Assembly (NCBI RefSeq): GCF_002705925.1
Contig: NZ_NKRE01000001.1
Span: 5,644,904 to 5,708,903 of the forward strand
DNA length: 64,000 nucleotides
Direction: 5' to 3'
Source of the DNA: Mycobacterium ostraviense
GTDB lineage: Bacteria > Actinomycetota > Actinomycetes > Mycobacteriales > Mycobacteriaceae
Positions 17,556 to 25,612 of the stretch are shown here, piece after piece. A program made the position numbers and the translations under genes. Numbering within the stretch: position 1 is the stretch's first letter; each line of letters starts with the position of its first letter. The notes under the pieces are model-generated. The model did no database searches. It was not told the DNA's origin and saw only the letters and a list, made by a program, of their open reading frames with translations.

Positions 17556-18569
17556 ATGGCCGATCGCAACCGCCGGTTTCTGCTTCGTGAACGACCCACC
17601 GGACGCATCGGTGCGGACACCTTCGAACTCAGCGAAGCGCCGGTCCCCGAAATCGCCGACGGGGAGGCACTCGTCCGCGTCGACTGGATATCGCTCGATC
17701 CGACGAACCGCGCGTGGATCAACGACATGCCGTCCTACCTGCCGCCGGTCGGTATCGGCGAGGTCATGCGTGCGGGCGGGCTCGGTGAGGTCATCGCGTC
17801 GAAAAATCCCAGATACCCGGTCGGTCAGACGGTGCAGGGGCTTGTCGGCTGGCAGGAATACGCGGTGGTCTCGGACGCGATGCCGTTACTTCCGGTCGAC
17901 GTCGCCGAGGGCGTCTCCCCCAGCGCCTACCTGGGCGCACTCGGGATGACCGGGCTGACGGCGTGGATCGGGATCCGCGACATCGGCAAGCCGCGGTCCG
18001 GCGAGACGGTGGTGGTGTCTGCCGCGGCCGGAGCCGTCGGCTCGGTCGCCGGCCAGCTCGCCAAAGCCGATGGGGCGCGCGTCGTCGGGATCGCCGGCGG
18101 CACGGAAAAGTGCGCGTTGCTCACCGAACAGCTCGGTTTCGACGCCGCTGTCGACCACCGCGCCGGCGACTGGCCGGCACAACTGGCCGCGGCTACTCCC
18201 CACGGCATCGACGTCGACTTCGAAAACGTCGGCGGCGACATCATGGACGCGATCTTCGCGCGCCTCAATATTGGCGCGCGTATCGCGCTGTGTGGCCTGA
18301 TCTCGGGCTACAACTCGGCCGAGCCGCCACCCGGACCTCGCGCATTCGCCAATCTGCTCGTGCAGCGCGCGACATTGCAGGGCTTCATCATCCTCGACCA
18401 CCTGCACCGCGCACCGGAGGCGATAGCGGAGATCTCCGGGCTTATCGCCCAGGGCAGGCTCACGCCGTTGGAGACCGTCGTGGAGGGCTTCGAGCAATTG
18501 CCGACGGCGATCAACATGCTGTTCGACGGCAAGAACATCGGCAAGCTCGTGGTCAAGGTGTCCGGGTAA
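17556..18569 (+). CDS. Medium-chain NADP-dependent oxidoreductase (leukotriene B4 dehydrogenase-like)
   Basis: The 337-residue protein is a zinc-less MDR reductase: N-terminal substrate domain (VRVDWISLDPTNRAWIND), GALGMTGLTAWIGI, then the NADP-binding motif SAAAGAVGSVAGQLAK and VDFENVGGDIMD. The closest functional group is the prostaglandin/leukotriene and curcumin reductases (double-bond reduction of alpha,beta-unsaturated carbonyls); the natural substrate is unknown. The start is the ATG at 17556 (MADRNRRF); an upstream in-frame GTG would add seven residues. It precedes the GH16 gene on the same strand with a 74-base gap. Confidence 0.9.
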   Translation: MADRNRRFLLRERPTGRIGADTFELSEAPVPEIADGEALVRVDWISLDPTNRAWINDMPSYLPPVGIGEVMRAGGLGEVIASKNPRYPVGQTVQGLVGWQEYAVVSDAMPLLPVDVAEGVSPSAYLGALGMTGLTAWIGIRDIGKPRSGETVVVSAAAGAVGSVAGQLAKADGARVVGIAGGTEKCALLTEQLGFDAAVDHRAGDWPAQLAAATPHGIDVDFENVGGDIMDAIFARLNIGARIALCGLISGYNSAEPPPGPRAFANLLVQRATLQGFIILDHLHRAPEAIAEISGLIAQGRLTPLETVVEGFEQLPTAINMLFDGKNIGKLVVKVSG

Positions 18570-18643
18570 CCCAGTCGATCGCGGTTTGGCGCGGTACGGC
18601 TTCGTTTTCTCGGGCTTCCTCGGGCTGCTATCGTCCCTGGCTT

Positions 18644-19507
18644 ATGCCTGAGATGGATCGTCGTCGCATGATGCTGATGACGGGCTTCGGTGTATTTGGC
18701 GTGCTCGGGGTGGCGAATCCGGTTCCCAGGGCGCATGCAGACCCGTCCCGACGCGGCGCACCGGCGGGACGAACGCCAATGCCCGCGGCGCCGGCGCCCA
18801 ATGGCCAGTCGACCAACTACGTGTTCCACGACGAGTTCGACGGCCCCGCCGGCTCGGCGCCCGATTCGTCGAAGTGGACCATAGCCCGGGCGCGCGAGCA
18901 GATGAAGGACCCGACGTACTGGGAGCGGCCCGAGAACGTCGGGCAGTACCGCGATGATCGCCAGAATGTGTTCCTCGACGGCCATTCCAACCTGGTCATC
19001 CGGGCCGCAAAAGACGGCGGGACCTACTACTCGGGCAAGCTGCAGAGCCCGTGGCGGGGCGGTATCGGCCACACGTGGGAGGCTCGCGTCAAACTCGACT
19101 GTCTGACCGCCGGATGCTGGCCGGCCTGGTGGTTGTCCAATGAAGACCGCGGCGAAATCGACATCCTTGAGTGGTATGGCAACGGCAGCTGGCCGTCGGC
19201 TACCACCGTCCACGCCAAATCGAATGGCTCCGAATGGAAGACGCACAATATCGCACTGGACAGTGGGTGGCACACCTGGCGATGCCAATGGGATGAGAGC
19301 GGGATGCGGTTCTGGCAAGACTATGTCGACGGCGCGCAACCGTACTTCACCGTGGCAGCGCACTCACTGCCGGACTGGCCGTTCAACGACCCGGGCTACA
19401 CCGTGTCTCCGGTGGTGAACCTCGCGGTCGCCGGCTCCGGCGGCGGTGACCCCGGGCCGGGAACCTACCCCGCTCAGATGCTCGTCGACTGGGTGCGGGT
19501 CTGGTAG
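18644..19507 (+). CDS. Glycoside hydrolase family 16 endo-beta-1,3-glucanase-like, Tat-exported (Rv0315-like)
   Basis: The product (287 aa) starts MPEMDRRRMMLMTGFGVFGV, a twin-arginine signal, with cleavage likely at HADPSRR. The GH16 catalytic motif is GEIDILEWYG with nucleophile E171, D173 and acid/base E176. The C-terminus (GDPGPGTYPAQMLVDWVRVW) is the usual family end. It resembles Rv0315 of M. tuberculosis, described as a beta-1,3-glucanase, in signal sequence and overall layout. It would act outside the cell on beta-glucans. It ends exactly where the convergent next gene ends, with no intervening terminator. Confidence 0.92.
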   Translation: MPEMDRRRMMLMTGFGVFGVLGVANPVPRAHADPSRRGAPAGRTPMPAAPAPNGQSTNYVFHDEFDGPAGSAPDSSKWTIARAREQMKDPTYWERPENVGQYRDDRQNVFLDGHSNLVIRAAKDGGTYYSGKLQSPWRGGIGHTWEARVKLDCLTAGCWPAWWLSNEDRGEIDILEWYGNGSWPSATTVHAKSNGSEWKTHNIALDSGWHTWRCQWDESGMRFWQDYVDGAQPYFTVAAHSLPDWPFNDPGYTVSPVVNLAVAGSGGGDPGPGTYPAQMLVDWVRVW

Positions 19508-19875
19508 TCACAACGCCGCGACCACGAGGACTTTCGACGGGTCCCGGGGATCCACCCGCGCCGGCATCTCGGCGCCGACCGCGAGATGCGGCGCCGTCGA
19601 CAGCTCGAGCGCGATGCGCCGCGTTGCGCGGTACGAATCACGTTCTGGCAGTTGCACATCAGTTCCAGCTCATGCCAGGATTCCAGCGTTGTGGCCGCGA
19701 CGTTGCGGCGGATCCCGACGATTGTGGCCACACCCGCCAGGCCGTCGCGCAGCAGCCGTTCCCGGTCGGCGTTGAGCGTGTCGAGTTCGGCGACCGCGTC
19801 CATTGCCCGCTGCTGGTCAGCGCGCGTGACTCGTTGGCCCGCAGCGGCTTTCCTCGCTCGCCGCAACCAGTTCAT
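19508..19875 (-). pseudogene. Conserved hypothetical protein, frameshifted near 19660
   Basis: From the ATG at 19875 the frame reads MNWLRRARKAAAGQRVTRAD, then DAVAELDTLNADRERLLRDG and ATIVGIRRNVAATTLESWHE up to LEL. The continuation DVQLPERDSYRATRRIALEL, STAPHLAVGAEMPARVDPRD, PSKVLVVAAL is in another frame and stops at 19508. One base missing near 19660 (GAACTGGATGTG expected, GAACTGATGTG found) explains it. The restored protein is about 122 residues with a beta-rich C-terminal half. It is conserved in mycobacteria from memory of similar proteins; no function is known. Confidence 0.6.
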
Positions 19876-19964
19876 GTCCGTCAGGGTACGGCGCCGTGCG
19901 GTGCTCGTCGATCGGGTGGCGGGAACCCGAAGCCGGCACCCGCCGGACACAGTACCGTTGCCGC

Positions 19965-20234
19965 ATGTTTCGCATGACGGTCCAGGACGTGTTCTTCGTC
20001 CGCGGTCGCGGGATCGTGGCCACCGGCCGCGTGGAGTACGGGCAGTTGCGGGTCCGCGACGAGGTCCGGATCAACGACGGACCTGGGGTGCGGGTCGACG
20101 CCATCGAGGCGTTCCGCAAGAAGCTGGATACGGCGACTGCCGGTGACAACGTCGGCCTGCTCTTCAAGAAGCTCAGCAACCGCGACCTGGCCGCCGGTGA
20201 CGTGATCACCTCGGCGGGTGTGTTTCTGGCGTAA
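19965..20234 (+). CDS. Stand-alone EF-Tu domain II-like protein
   Basis: The 89-residue protein reads MFRMTVQDVFFVRGRGIVAT, then GRVEYGQLRVRDEVRIND, VDAIEAFRKKLDTATAGDNV and GLLFKKLSNRDLAAGDVITS. This is the beta-barrel domain II of EF-Tu/IF2-type translation factors (VFFIxGRGxVxTGRVExG, then AGDNVGLLLxG) without a GTPase domain. The role of such isolated domains is unknown. The ATG at 19965 gives a complete barrel. It is divergent from the frameshifted 19508 to 19875 gene and followed by two hairpins. Confidence 0.75.
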   Translation: MFRMTVQDVFFVRGRGIVATGRVEYGQLRVRDEVRINDGPGVRVDAIEAFRKKLDTATAGDNVGLLFKKLSNRDLAAGDVITSAGVFLA

Positions 20235-20248
20235 CGCCAGGTCTTCCC

Positions 20249-20292
20249 GGCGGGGTCCCGCCCCGCGTGCGTCCGGTCCGGCGGCCGGACGC
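20249..20292 (+). terminator. Two consecutive GC hairpins after the EF-Tu-like gene
   Basis: GGCGGG/CCCGCC (20249 to 20262) is followed by GCGTCCGG (20269 to 20276) pairing with CCGGACGC (20285 to 20292), then GTTGTTGGG. They begin 15 bases after the stop and may terminate or attenuate transcription. There is no long T-run. Confidence 0.4.
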
Positions 20293-20380
20293 GTTGTTGG
20301 GATCGGTAGCGGCGTCACGGCCTTGTACTTGCCGCAACGACGACGCCACCGGGCGGCGCCTCACGCGAAAGGAAGAGCCC

Positions 20381-20647
20381 ATGAACATCATTCCCGTCGG
20401 CATCGAAGAAAAGATCAACCGCGTCGATCGCCAACCAAGCCTGGCGATCGGCATCAGTCTCGGCCTGCTGGCGGCGTGGTCCTTCTACCGGGTGATCTGG
20501 CTGCTGTACCTCTCGATGACGTTCGGCTGGTTCATGGGCTCGGGGGCTTTCCAGTTCGTGCTGTGGACCGTGACCGGCGCCATCGCCGCGATCGCGGCCA
20601 CCGGCTTCCTGACCCGCTACTTCAAGGGACCCGGCGCCGACCGTTGA
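20381..20647 (+). CDS. Small membrane protein, hypothetical (88 aa)
   Basis: The frame MNIIPVGIEEKINRVDRQPS is followed by two transmembrane helices (LAIGISLGLLAAWSFYRVIW to LLYLSMTF, and FVLWTVTGAIAAIAATGFLT) and a short basic tail. GAAAGGAAGAG lies just upstream of the ATG. There is no recognised family. It ends 16 bases before a perfect bidirectional hairpin that separates it from the convergent exported-protein genes. Confidence 0.65.
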   Translation: MNIIPVGIEEKINRVDRQPSLAIGISLGLLAAWSFYRVIWLLYLSMTFGWFMGSGAFQFVLWTVTGAIAAIAATGFLTRYFKGPGADR

Positions 20648-20662
20648 TGGCTGTGGCGACGA

Positions 20663-20695
20663 ACCGTGCCGAACCCGAACCGGGTTCGGCACGGT
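20663..20695. terminator. Perfect 15-bp bidirectional hairpin between convergent genes
   Basis: ACCGTGCCGAACCCG (20663 to 20677) pairs with CGGGTTCGGCACGGT (20681 to 20695) across the loop AAC. It lies between stops at 20647 (plus) and 20711 (minus), so it can serve both directions. No T-run follows. Confidence 0.75.
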
Positions 20696-20710
20696 GCCGT
20701 CTGTGGGCGG

Positions 20711-21442
20711 TCAGCGGTTGGAGATTCGGCTCAGCGTGCTGTCGAAGAGGGCGTCGAAGGGTTGCTGGTGCCCTGTGCTGGCCGTGCCGCTCAGAATCAG
20801 TCCCGAAGTGCGCGCGTAGGAGTAGTAATCGGTCCGGGCGGCGTCCGGCTCTCCGCCAATGGTTGCGGTGATCGAGTACCGGAACCGCTGCGGTCCGTCG
20901 GCGGAGTGCGAATCCTCGAGGATGCGCACCTCATAGGAGCCGACGGCCGCGCTGGTGAAGCGCGGACACCGTGATACCAGGCCGGTGAACGCGCCAAATC
21001 CGGTGGGGTCGAATTCGCGGCCGACCATGAGCCGGATGTCTCGACGGTCGGCGACCTCGGGCGGATCGGCGGGGTCGTGCCCGAACACCTCGGCCGCATC
21101 GAAAGCGCCGGTCGAGGCGACCCCTACCACCGCGAAGCATTCAACGGGACTGAAGCCCAGGCCCTCGTCGGACACGTGGTATCTGAAGTACCCGAACGTA
21201 TCGGACAGTTCTTTGATATCGCTGACGGTCCACGCGGCAGGAAAATCGCTCGGTTTGGGCAGCAACTCCGCCAATTGTCGGTCGCTCAACGAGGCCAGCT
21301 TCGGTGCAAGTGAGCCCGGGGCCGCGGGATTGCTATGCCGTCGGGCGCTGAGTACCCCCGGCGCGGTGATCACGATGGCGGCAGCTGCCAGCACGCACAG
21401 CACGGCCGCTATCACCCATGGCCGCCGCGAGAGTCGGTTCAT
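20711..21442 (-). CDS. Exported/membrane-anchored hypothetical protein (DUF5642-like)
   Basis: The 243-residue protein starts MNRLSRRPWVIAAVLCVLAA with an uncleaved signal anchor. An extracellular domain of about 200 residues follows (LSDRQLAELLPKPSDFPAAW, VSDEGLGFSPVECFAVVG, then YEVRILEDSHSADGPQRFRY). It resembles the mycobacterial exported family labelled DUF5642, but this is from pattern memory only. Its ATG overlaps the stop of the upstream gene (ATGA at 21439 to 21442). The two products share the layout (PSDFP or GTDFPSDW near the start, a central Cys, a terminal amphipathic segment), so they are probably paralogues and work as a pair. Confidence 0.7.
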   Translation of the reverse strand: MNRLSRRPWVIAAVLCVLAAAAIVITAPGVLSARRHSNPAAPGSLAPKLASLSDRQLAELLPKPSDFPAAWTVSDIKELSDTFGYFRYHVSDEGLGFSPVECFAVVGVASTGAFDAAEVFGHDPADPPEVADRRDIRLMVGREFDPTGFGAFTGLVSRCPRFTSAAVGSYEVRILEDSHSADGPQRFRYSITATIGGEPDAARTDYYSYARTSGLILSGTASTGHQQPFDALFDSTLSRISNR

Positions 21443-22263
21443 AGCGCGCGCAGCCGTTGCAGCGTTTGGCCGGCGAGCTTCTGCACCAGATCGAGCTCGG
21501 GACCCTCCATATAAATAGTGCATTCGAGTAGCACGCCGCGTACCGCGTAATAGGTGACGTGGTAGGTCGACGAAGGGTCGCGGCTACCGATCGTGGTGAA
21601 CGTTCGGGTGACCGTGACGGCGGCATCGGCACCGGCGGCCGAGCGCACTCCGACCTGAGTGGTGACGGTCCGATGGTTTTTGACCCGGCCATCGAAGAAA
21701 TAGTTGGTGACGCGATAGGAACCGCAACGGCCCAGCCAGTCCAGGTAGTTCGCGATCCGTGCCGCCGCGTCGGAGACGACCCAGATCGCGAAGCGGGCGT
21801 TGGGTCCGTGCTCGCGGCCTTCGCCGGTCGCGGCGAAATCGGCCGCCGCCGCGTCCTGAACGAATAGTTGGGCGTAACGGTCGACCTGGACGTATGCGGC
21901 CAACGCACCCCCGGCATGGTCCAGGATCTCGGGAATGTCGCCGCAGCTGCCCGGTTCGTAGGCCGCTGCTGGGTCCTGATGAGGCGCCGTAGTCAACGCC
22001 CCCGGATCTGCTGTCGCGGCTCGCCGCAACCGCCCCGTCAACGAATATCCCCAGTCGGACGGGAAGTCGGTGCCGGCGGGCAACGCCGTCGCCAGGTCCC
22101 AGTCGGTTCGCGAAGCCAGGTTCGCCGGAGCGGTATCCGAGCGGGGAGCCGTCACCAACAAGGCCGCACCGCACGCGCCCAGCACGGCAAGTGCGGCGCC
22201 CCCTACCACCCGGGGCCATGGTTGGCTGCGCGAAGGAGCGGGTCCTGCGGCCTGGGATCCCAT
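21439..22263 (-). CDS. Exported hypothetical protein, paralogue of its downstream neighbour
   Basis: This 274-residue protein has a transmembrane or signal segment (VVGGAALAVLGACGAALLVT) and an extracellular domain with TALPAGTDFPSDWGYSLTGR, EPGSCGDIPEIL, LGRCGSYRVTNYFFDGRV and YYAVRGVLLECTIYMEG. The pattern of sparse Cys residues and a terminal LVQKLAGQTLQRLRAL helix recalls PknH/LpqN-like extracellular sensor domains of mycobacteria, but I cannot assign it. It is the first gene of a two-gene unit with overlapping stop and start codons. Confidence 0.7.
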   Translation of the reverse strand: MGSQAAGPAPSRSQPWPRVVGGAALAVLGACGAALLVTAPRSDTAPANLASRTDWDLATALPAGTDFPSDWGYSLTGRLRRAATADPGALTTAPHQDPAAAYEPGSCGDIPEILDHAGGALAAYVQVDRYAQLFVQDAAAADFAATGEGREHGPNARFAIWVVSDAAARIANYLDWLGRCGSYRVTNYFFDGRVKNHRTVTTQVGVRSAAGADAAVTVTRTFTTIGSRDPSSTYHVTYYAVRGVLLECTIYMEGPELDLVQKLAGQTLQRLRAL

Positions 22264-22429
22264 TCGTGACTCCTCCCGCGGGCCGGCCGGTGCGACGCCC
22301 GCATCGCCACCGGGGTCGCCGGCGTAACACTATCGCGGCCGCCCAGGCGTCAACCCGATCGACACAGTGCTCCCTTTCGGCGAAACGGCTGCGGCGTCGT
22401 TGTCCCGGCGCTTCGGCGTTTCGTTACCG

Positions 22430-23335
22430 TCAGGCATGAACCAACTCCGGGTGAAATCTGGCCACCATCCGGCGTAATCCCTCGCGCCAGTCGACTGTGG
22501 TTGCGCTGCCGATGAGTTCGCGCATCCGGGTCAGGTCGACGGGATTCCCGCGCAGCGCCCGATCGCTCTCGGTGAACACCGGCTCCTTGCCGATCAGGGT
22601 GCCCAGGTAGGCGCACCACTCCTGGATGCTGACGATCTGGTCACCGGCCCAGTTGACCGTGGTCGCCGGAATCGACGCCACTGCAAGCAACTTCGGGATA
22701 GTGGCGATGATGTCATCCTGATGTATAGGGTTGTAGCGTGCCGGTTCGCCGGGCGGAACCGGGATCGGAATGCCGGCAAGCATCATCTCCATGTGGAAGT
22801 ACGGCCACCCGCCGGTGTCGCCGTACGGCACGTTGAGGCGGGCGATGGTGGTGGGTACCGCCAGGATCCGCGCCGTCGACCGGGCGACCGCCTCACCGGC
22901 GATCTTGGAGATCGAATACGTGGGGAACAGGAACCGGTGGTTGTCGCCGAGGGCCGCACGCTCGGTGCGCGGCAGGTCGTCCGGTGGATCGTAGACGGCC
23001 GCTGATGAGCAGTGCAGGAACGCCTTTGCGCCGCGGCACCGGGCCATCAGCAGACCAATCGACTCCGCGTTGGCGCTCAGGTCCTGGTCCCAGTTACCGC
23101 TTTTGGCCACCGCAAAGTTGAGGACGTAGTCGAAGTCGGACGGGATCGCGGTGAAGTCGCCGGCGGCCAGGTTGACCGATTCGCAGCGAACACCGGCCTT
23201 TTCGAGGCCGGCACGGGCGGTGGCGTCGGTGAATCGGGCGATGCCCCAGACCTCGTTGTCGGCCGCCAGGGCCCGGGCGACGGGTGCTGCGACCTGGCCG
23301 GTGACACCGGTGATCAGGATTTTCGAGTCGGGCAT
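22430..23335 (-). CDS. NAD-dependent epimerase/dehydratase
   Basis: This 301-residue extended SDR has ILITGVTGQVAAPVARALAA (Rossmann glycine motif), LNFAVAKSGNWDQDLSANAE, FLHCSSAAVYD (serine) and YSISKIAGE (YxxxK active site). A C-terminal substrate domain runs to FHPELVHA. Such enzymes act on sugar nucleotides, flavonoid-like or sterol substrates; the substrate here is unknown. The ATG at 23335 (MPDSKILITG) is preferred over 47 upstream codons without homology. The truncated histidine kinase gene starts divergently about 190 bases away. Confidence 0.87.
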   Translation of the reverse strand: MPDSKILITGVTGQVAAPVARALAADNEVWGIARFTDATARAGLEKAGVRCESVNLAAGDFTAIPSDFDYVLNFAVAKSGNWDQDLSANAESIGLLMARCRGAKAFLHCSSAAVYDPPDDLPRTERAALGDNHRFLFPTYSISKIAGEAVARSTARILAVPTTIARLNVPYGDTGGWPYFHMEMMLAGIPIPVPPGEPARYNPIHQDDIIATIPKLLAVASIPATTVNWAGDQIVSIQEWCAYLGTLIGKEPVFTESDRALRGNPVDLTRMRELIGSATTVDWREGLRRMVARFHPELVHA

Positions 23336-23520
23336 GACGGCGATAGTAGGCGGTTTGGCACCTTGCGGCATCCGATCGGTCGACTGGTGGCGCGCGCCTC
23401 GGCCGAATTCCCACGGTTTGTCGATGAGCGCGGCTCGCCGGGCCCCGCTTGCACGGCCAATTGGCTTGCGAGGCAAAGGTGTTCATCTTCATCGAGGCGG
23501 TGGCGGCTACATCGTGCCGA

Positions 23521-24939
23521 ATGCAAAGCGTTGCCCCACGAGTCGAGCAACGCACCCATGTGCTGTTCGTGGTCATCGCCAACACCCAGGGCATCCGGCT
23601 GGCGCATCCGCGTCGCGACGAGTTGGGCGGCCGGGTCAGTACCGATCCCGCGGAGGCGCTGGCCGGTCACGAACAGGTAGTCCACCAATCCGGCACCCAT
23701 GGGCGGTCGATCGTCGCGAAAGTGCCGGTGGTGGAACCCGGTTCGAACCGGGTGCTGGGAATGGTCAGCGTCGGCATCTCCACCAAGGCCTTCGACGAAC
23801 AGTTCTTCAAGAACCTGCGGGTGCTGGCCCCGTTGGGCGGTGCGGCGCTGCTGATCGGTGTGGCCGGGTCGGTGGCGCTGGCACGGCGCTGGCGCGGGCT
23901 GACACTGGGTCTGCGGCCGACCGAGATGGCCGAGCTGTTCCGCACTCAGGCGGCCGTCCTGCACGGTATCGGCGAGGGCGTTCTGGCGGCCGACGAAACC
24001 GGAAGCGTCGCCTTCGTCAACGACGAGGCGTGCCGATTGCTCGAGATCGGCAACGACGTGGGCCGCCGCATTGACGAGATCGGGCTGACCCCAAGCGTTC
24101 TCGACGTGTTCACCGCGGCCGAGGCCGCTCCCACGCTGGCCACAGTCGGCCAACGGATCGTCGTGGTCTCGGCGCGCAAGGTATCCCGCGACGGGCGCGA
24201 GCTGGGCACGGTCCTGGTGGTGCGGGACCGGACCGATGTCGAGTCGCTGACCCGCCAACTCGACGCGGTACAAGTGATGAGCACCGCGCTGCGCGCACAA
24301 CGCCACGAGTTCGCCAATCGCCTGCACCTGCTGAACGGGCTGTTGCACACCGGCCACGTCGAGGAGGGATTGCAGTATCTGGAGGAGCTGCTCGGGCCGG
24401 GGCCGCTGGCGTCGGCAGTACCCGGTATCGACGCCATCCGCGACACCCATCTGCAGGTGTTCCTGGCGGCCAAGGCTGCGGCCGCCCGCGAGGCCGGGGT
24501 CACGTCGCGGATCGGCGAGAACACCTGGATTACCGGCCGGCTCGAGTTGCCCGTCGACGTCACCACCGTGGTGGGCAACTTGCTGGACAATGCGATCGAC
24601 GCCGCCCGCGCGAGCCGGAATGCTCCCAGGGAAGTGGAAATCGAACTCCTGCAAGAGGGTTCGACGTTGCATGTCACGGTGGCAGACAGCGGCGACGGCG
24701 TGGCACCCGAATTCGTCGAGCAGCTGTTCACCGAGGGCACCACCACGAAGCAAGACTCCGGAATACCGTGTGGGCGGGGCATCGGGCTTGCGTTGTCACG
24801 CCAGATCAGTCGTTCTCTGGGCGGCGATCTTTGGCTGTCGAGCCGGGGCGACCCAGCATCACCGCTGCGAGGCGCAGAGTTCATCGCCCGGCTGCCGGGC
24901 GTGCTGGCCGAGGAGGGGCAATGGGTGGCTCAGACCTGA
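23521..24939 (+). CDS. DcuS/CitA-type sensor histidine kinase, N-terminally truncated
   Basis: The C-terminal kinase is complete: PAS-like domain (LHGIGEGVLAADETGSVAFV), phospho-acceptor H262 in QRHEFANRLHLLNGLL (Spo0B-like DcuS family), N-box NLLDNAIDAA, G1 DSGDGV, G2 GRGIGLAL. The one visible transmembrane helix is at residues 101 to 121. Before it, VLFVVIANTQGIRLAHP to VVEP is the second half of the periplasmic PDC/Cache domain. The first transmembrane helix and the first half of that domain are absent from all frames upstream. Family members are usually about 530 residues, so 60 or more are lost. The start is uncertain (ATG 23521; a TTG at 23449 is also in frame). It overlaps its response regulator gene. 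Confidence 0.8.
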   Translation: MQSVAPRVEQRTHVLFVVIANTQGIRLAHPRRDELGGRVSTDPAEALAGHEQVVHQSGTHGRSIVAKVPVVEPGSNRVLGMVSVGISTKAFDEQFFKNLRVLAPLGGAALLIGVAGSVALARRWRGLTLGLRPTEMAELFRTQAAVLHGIGEGVLAADETGSVAFVNDEACRLLEIGNDVGRRIDEIGLTPSVLDVFTAAEAAPTLATVGQRIVVVSARKVSRDGRELGTVLVVRDRTDVESLTRQLDAVQVMSTALRAQRHEFANRLHLLNGLLHTGHVEEGLQYLEELLGPGPLASAVPGIDAIRDTHLQVFLAAKAAAAREAGVTSRIGENTWITGRLELPVDVTTVVGNLLDNAIDAARASRNAPREVEIELLQEGSTLHVTVADSGDGVAPEFVEQLFTEGTTTKQDSGIPCGRGIGLALSRQISRSLGGDLWLSSRGDPASPLRGAEFIARLPGVLAEEGQWVAQT

Positions 24940-25583
24940 CGGTGCTGGTGGTCGACGACGACTTCCGCGTCGCCAACATGCATGCCGGAGTCGTTGCCGC
25001 GATGTCGGGTTTCGCGGTGACCGGTACCGCCAACACCGTTGCGGCCGCGCGCGAGGCGCCTGCCGTCGACCTGGCGCTGGTAGACGTCTACCTGCCCGAC
25101 GGCTCCGGAATCGATTTCGTTCGCGAACTGCGTTCCGACAGCATGATTTTGACCGCGGCGACCGAAGCCGAGACCGTCCGCGCAGCCATGGCCGCGGGCG
25201 CGTTGAGCTACCTTGTCAAGCCGTTCTCGACCACCGAGCTTGCCGCCCGGCTGTCCGGCTACGCCCGCTACAAGATCCTGGCCGGCGCCAACCTCGGTGC
25301 CCGCGACGTCGACGCGGCATTGGATAGGCTTCGCCCCCGCCTCACCCCGGCACGGTCCTCGGCAACCGCGGCCTCCCCCACCAAACAGCTTGTGCTGCAG
25401 GCCTTGAAGAAGTCACAGACACCCATGTCGGCGGCCGAAGTATCCGCGGCCATCGGGGTATCCAGAGCCACCGCGCAACGGTATCTGGCGGCGATGGCCT
25501 CCAGCGGCGACGTGAGCGTGGGGCTGCGCTACGGTGCCACCGGCCGGCCCGAGCAGGAATTCGCCGCGATCGTGTCGCGCTGA
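24921..25583 (+). CDS. DcuR/CitB-type response regulator
   Basis: The 220-residue protein has a receiver domain (LTVLVVDDDFRVANMHAGVV, phospho-acceptor D55 in LALVDVYLPDG, switch Thr in ILTAAT, Lys in YLVKPFS) and a C-terminal helix-turn-helix (MSAAEVSAAIGVSRATAQRYL), as in CitB/DcuR regulators of C4-dicarboxylate or citrate uptake. The ATG at 24921 overlaps the kinase gene by 19 bases, with GAGGAGG just upstream. No dicarboxylate transporter gene lies nearby, and the cognate kinase is truncated, so the circuit may be non-functional or have changed input. Confidence 0.9.
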   Translation: MGGSDLTVLVVDDDFRVANMHAGVVAAMSGFAVTGTANTVAAAREAPAVDLALVDVYLPDGSGIDFVRELRSDSMILTAATEAETVRAAMAAGALSYLVKPFSTTELAARLSGYARYKILAGANLGARDVDAALDRLRPRLTPARSSATAASPTKQLVLQALKKSQTPMSAAEVSAAIGVSRATAQRYLAAMASSGDVSVGLRYGATGRPEQEFAAIVSR

Positions 25584-25612
25584 GCGGGTCAACAGACCAA
25601 CATGGCGGCGAC

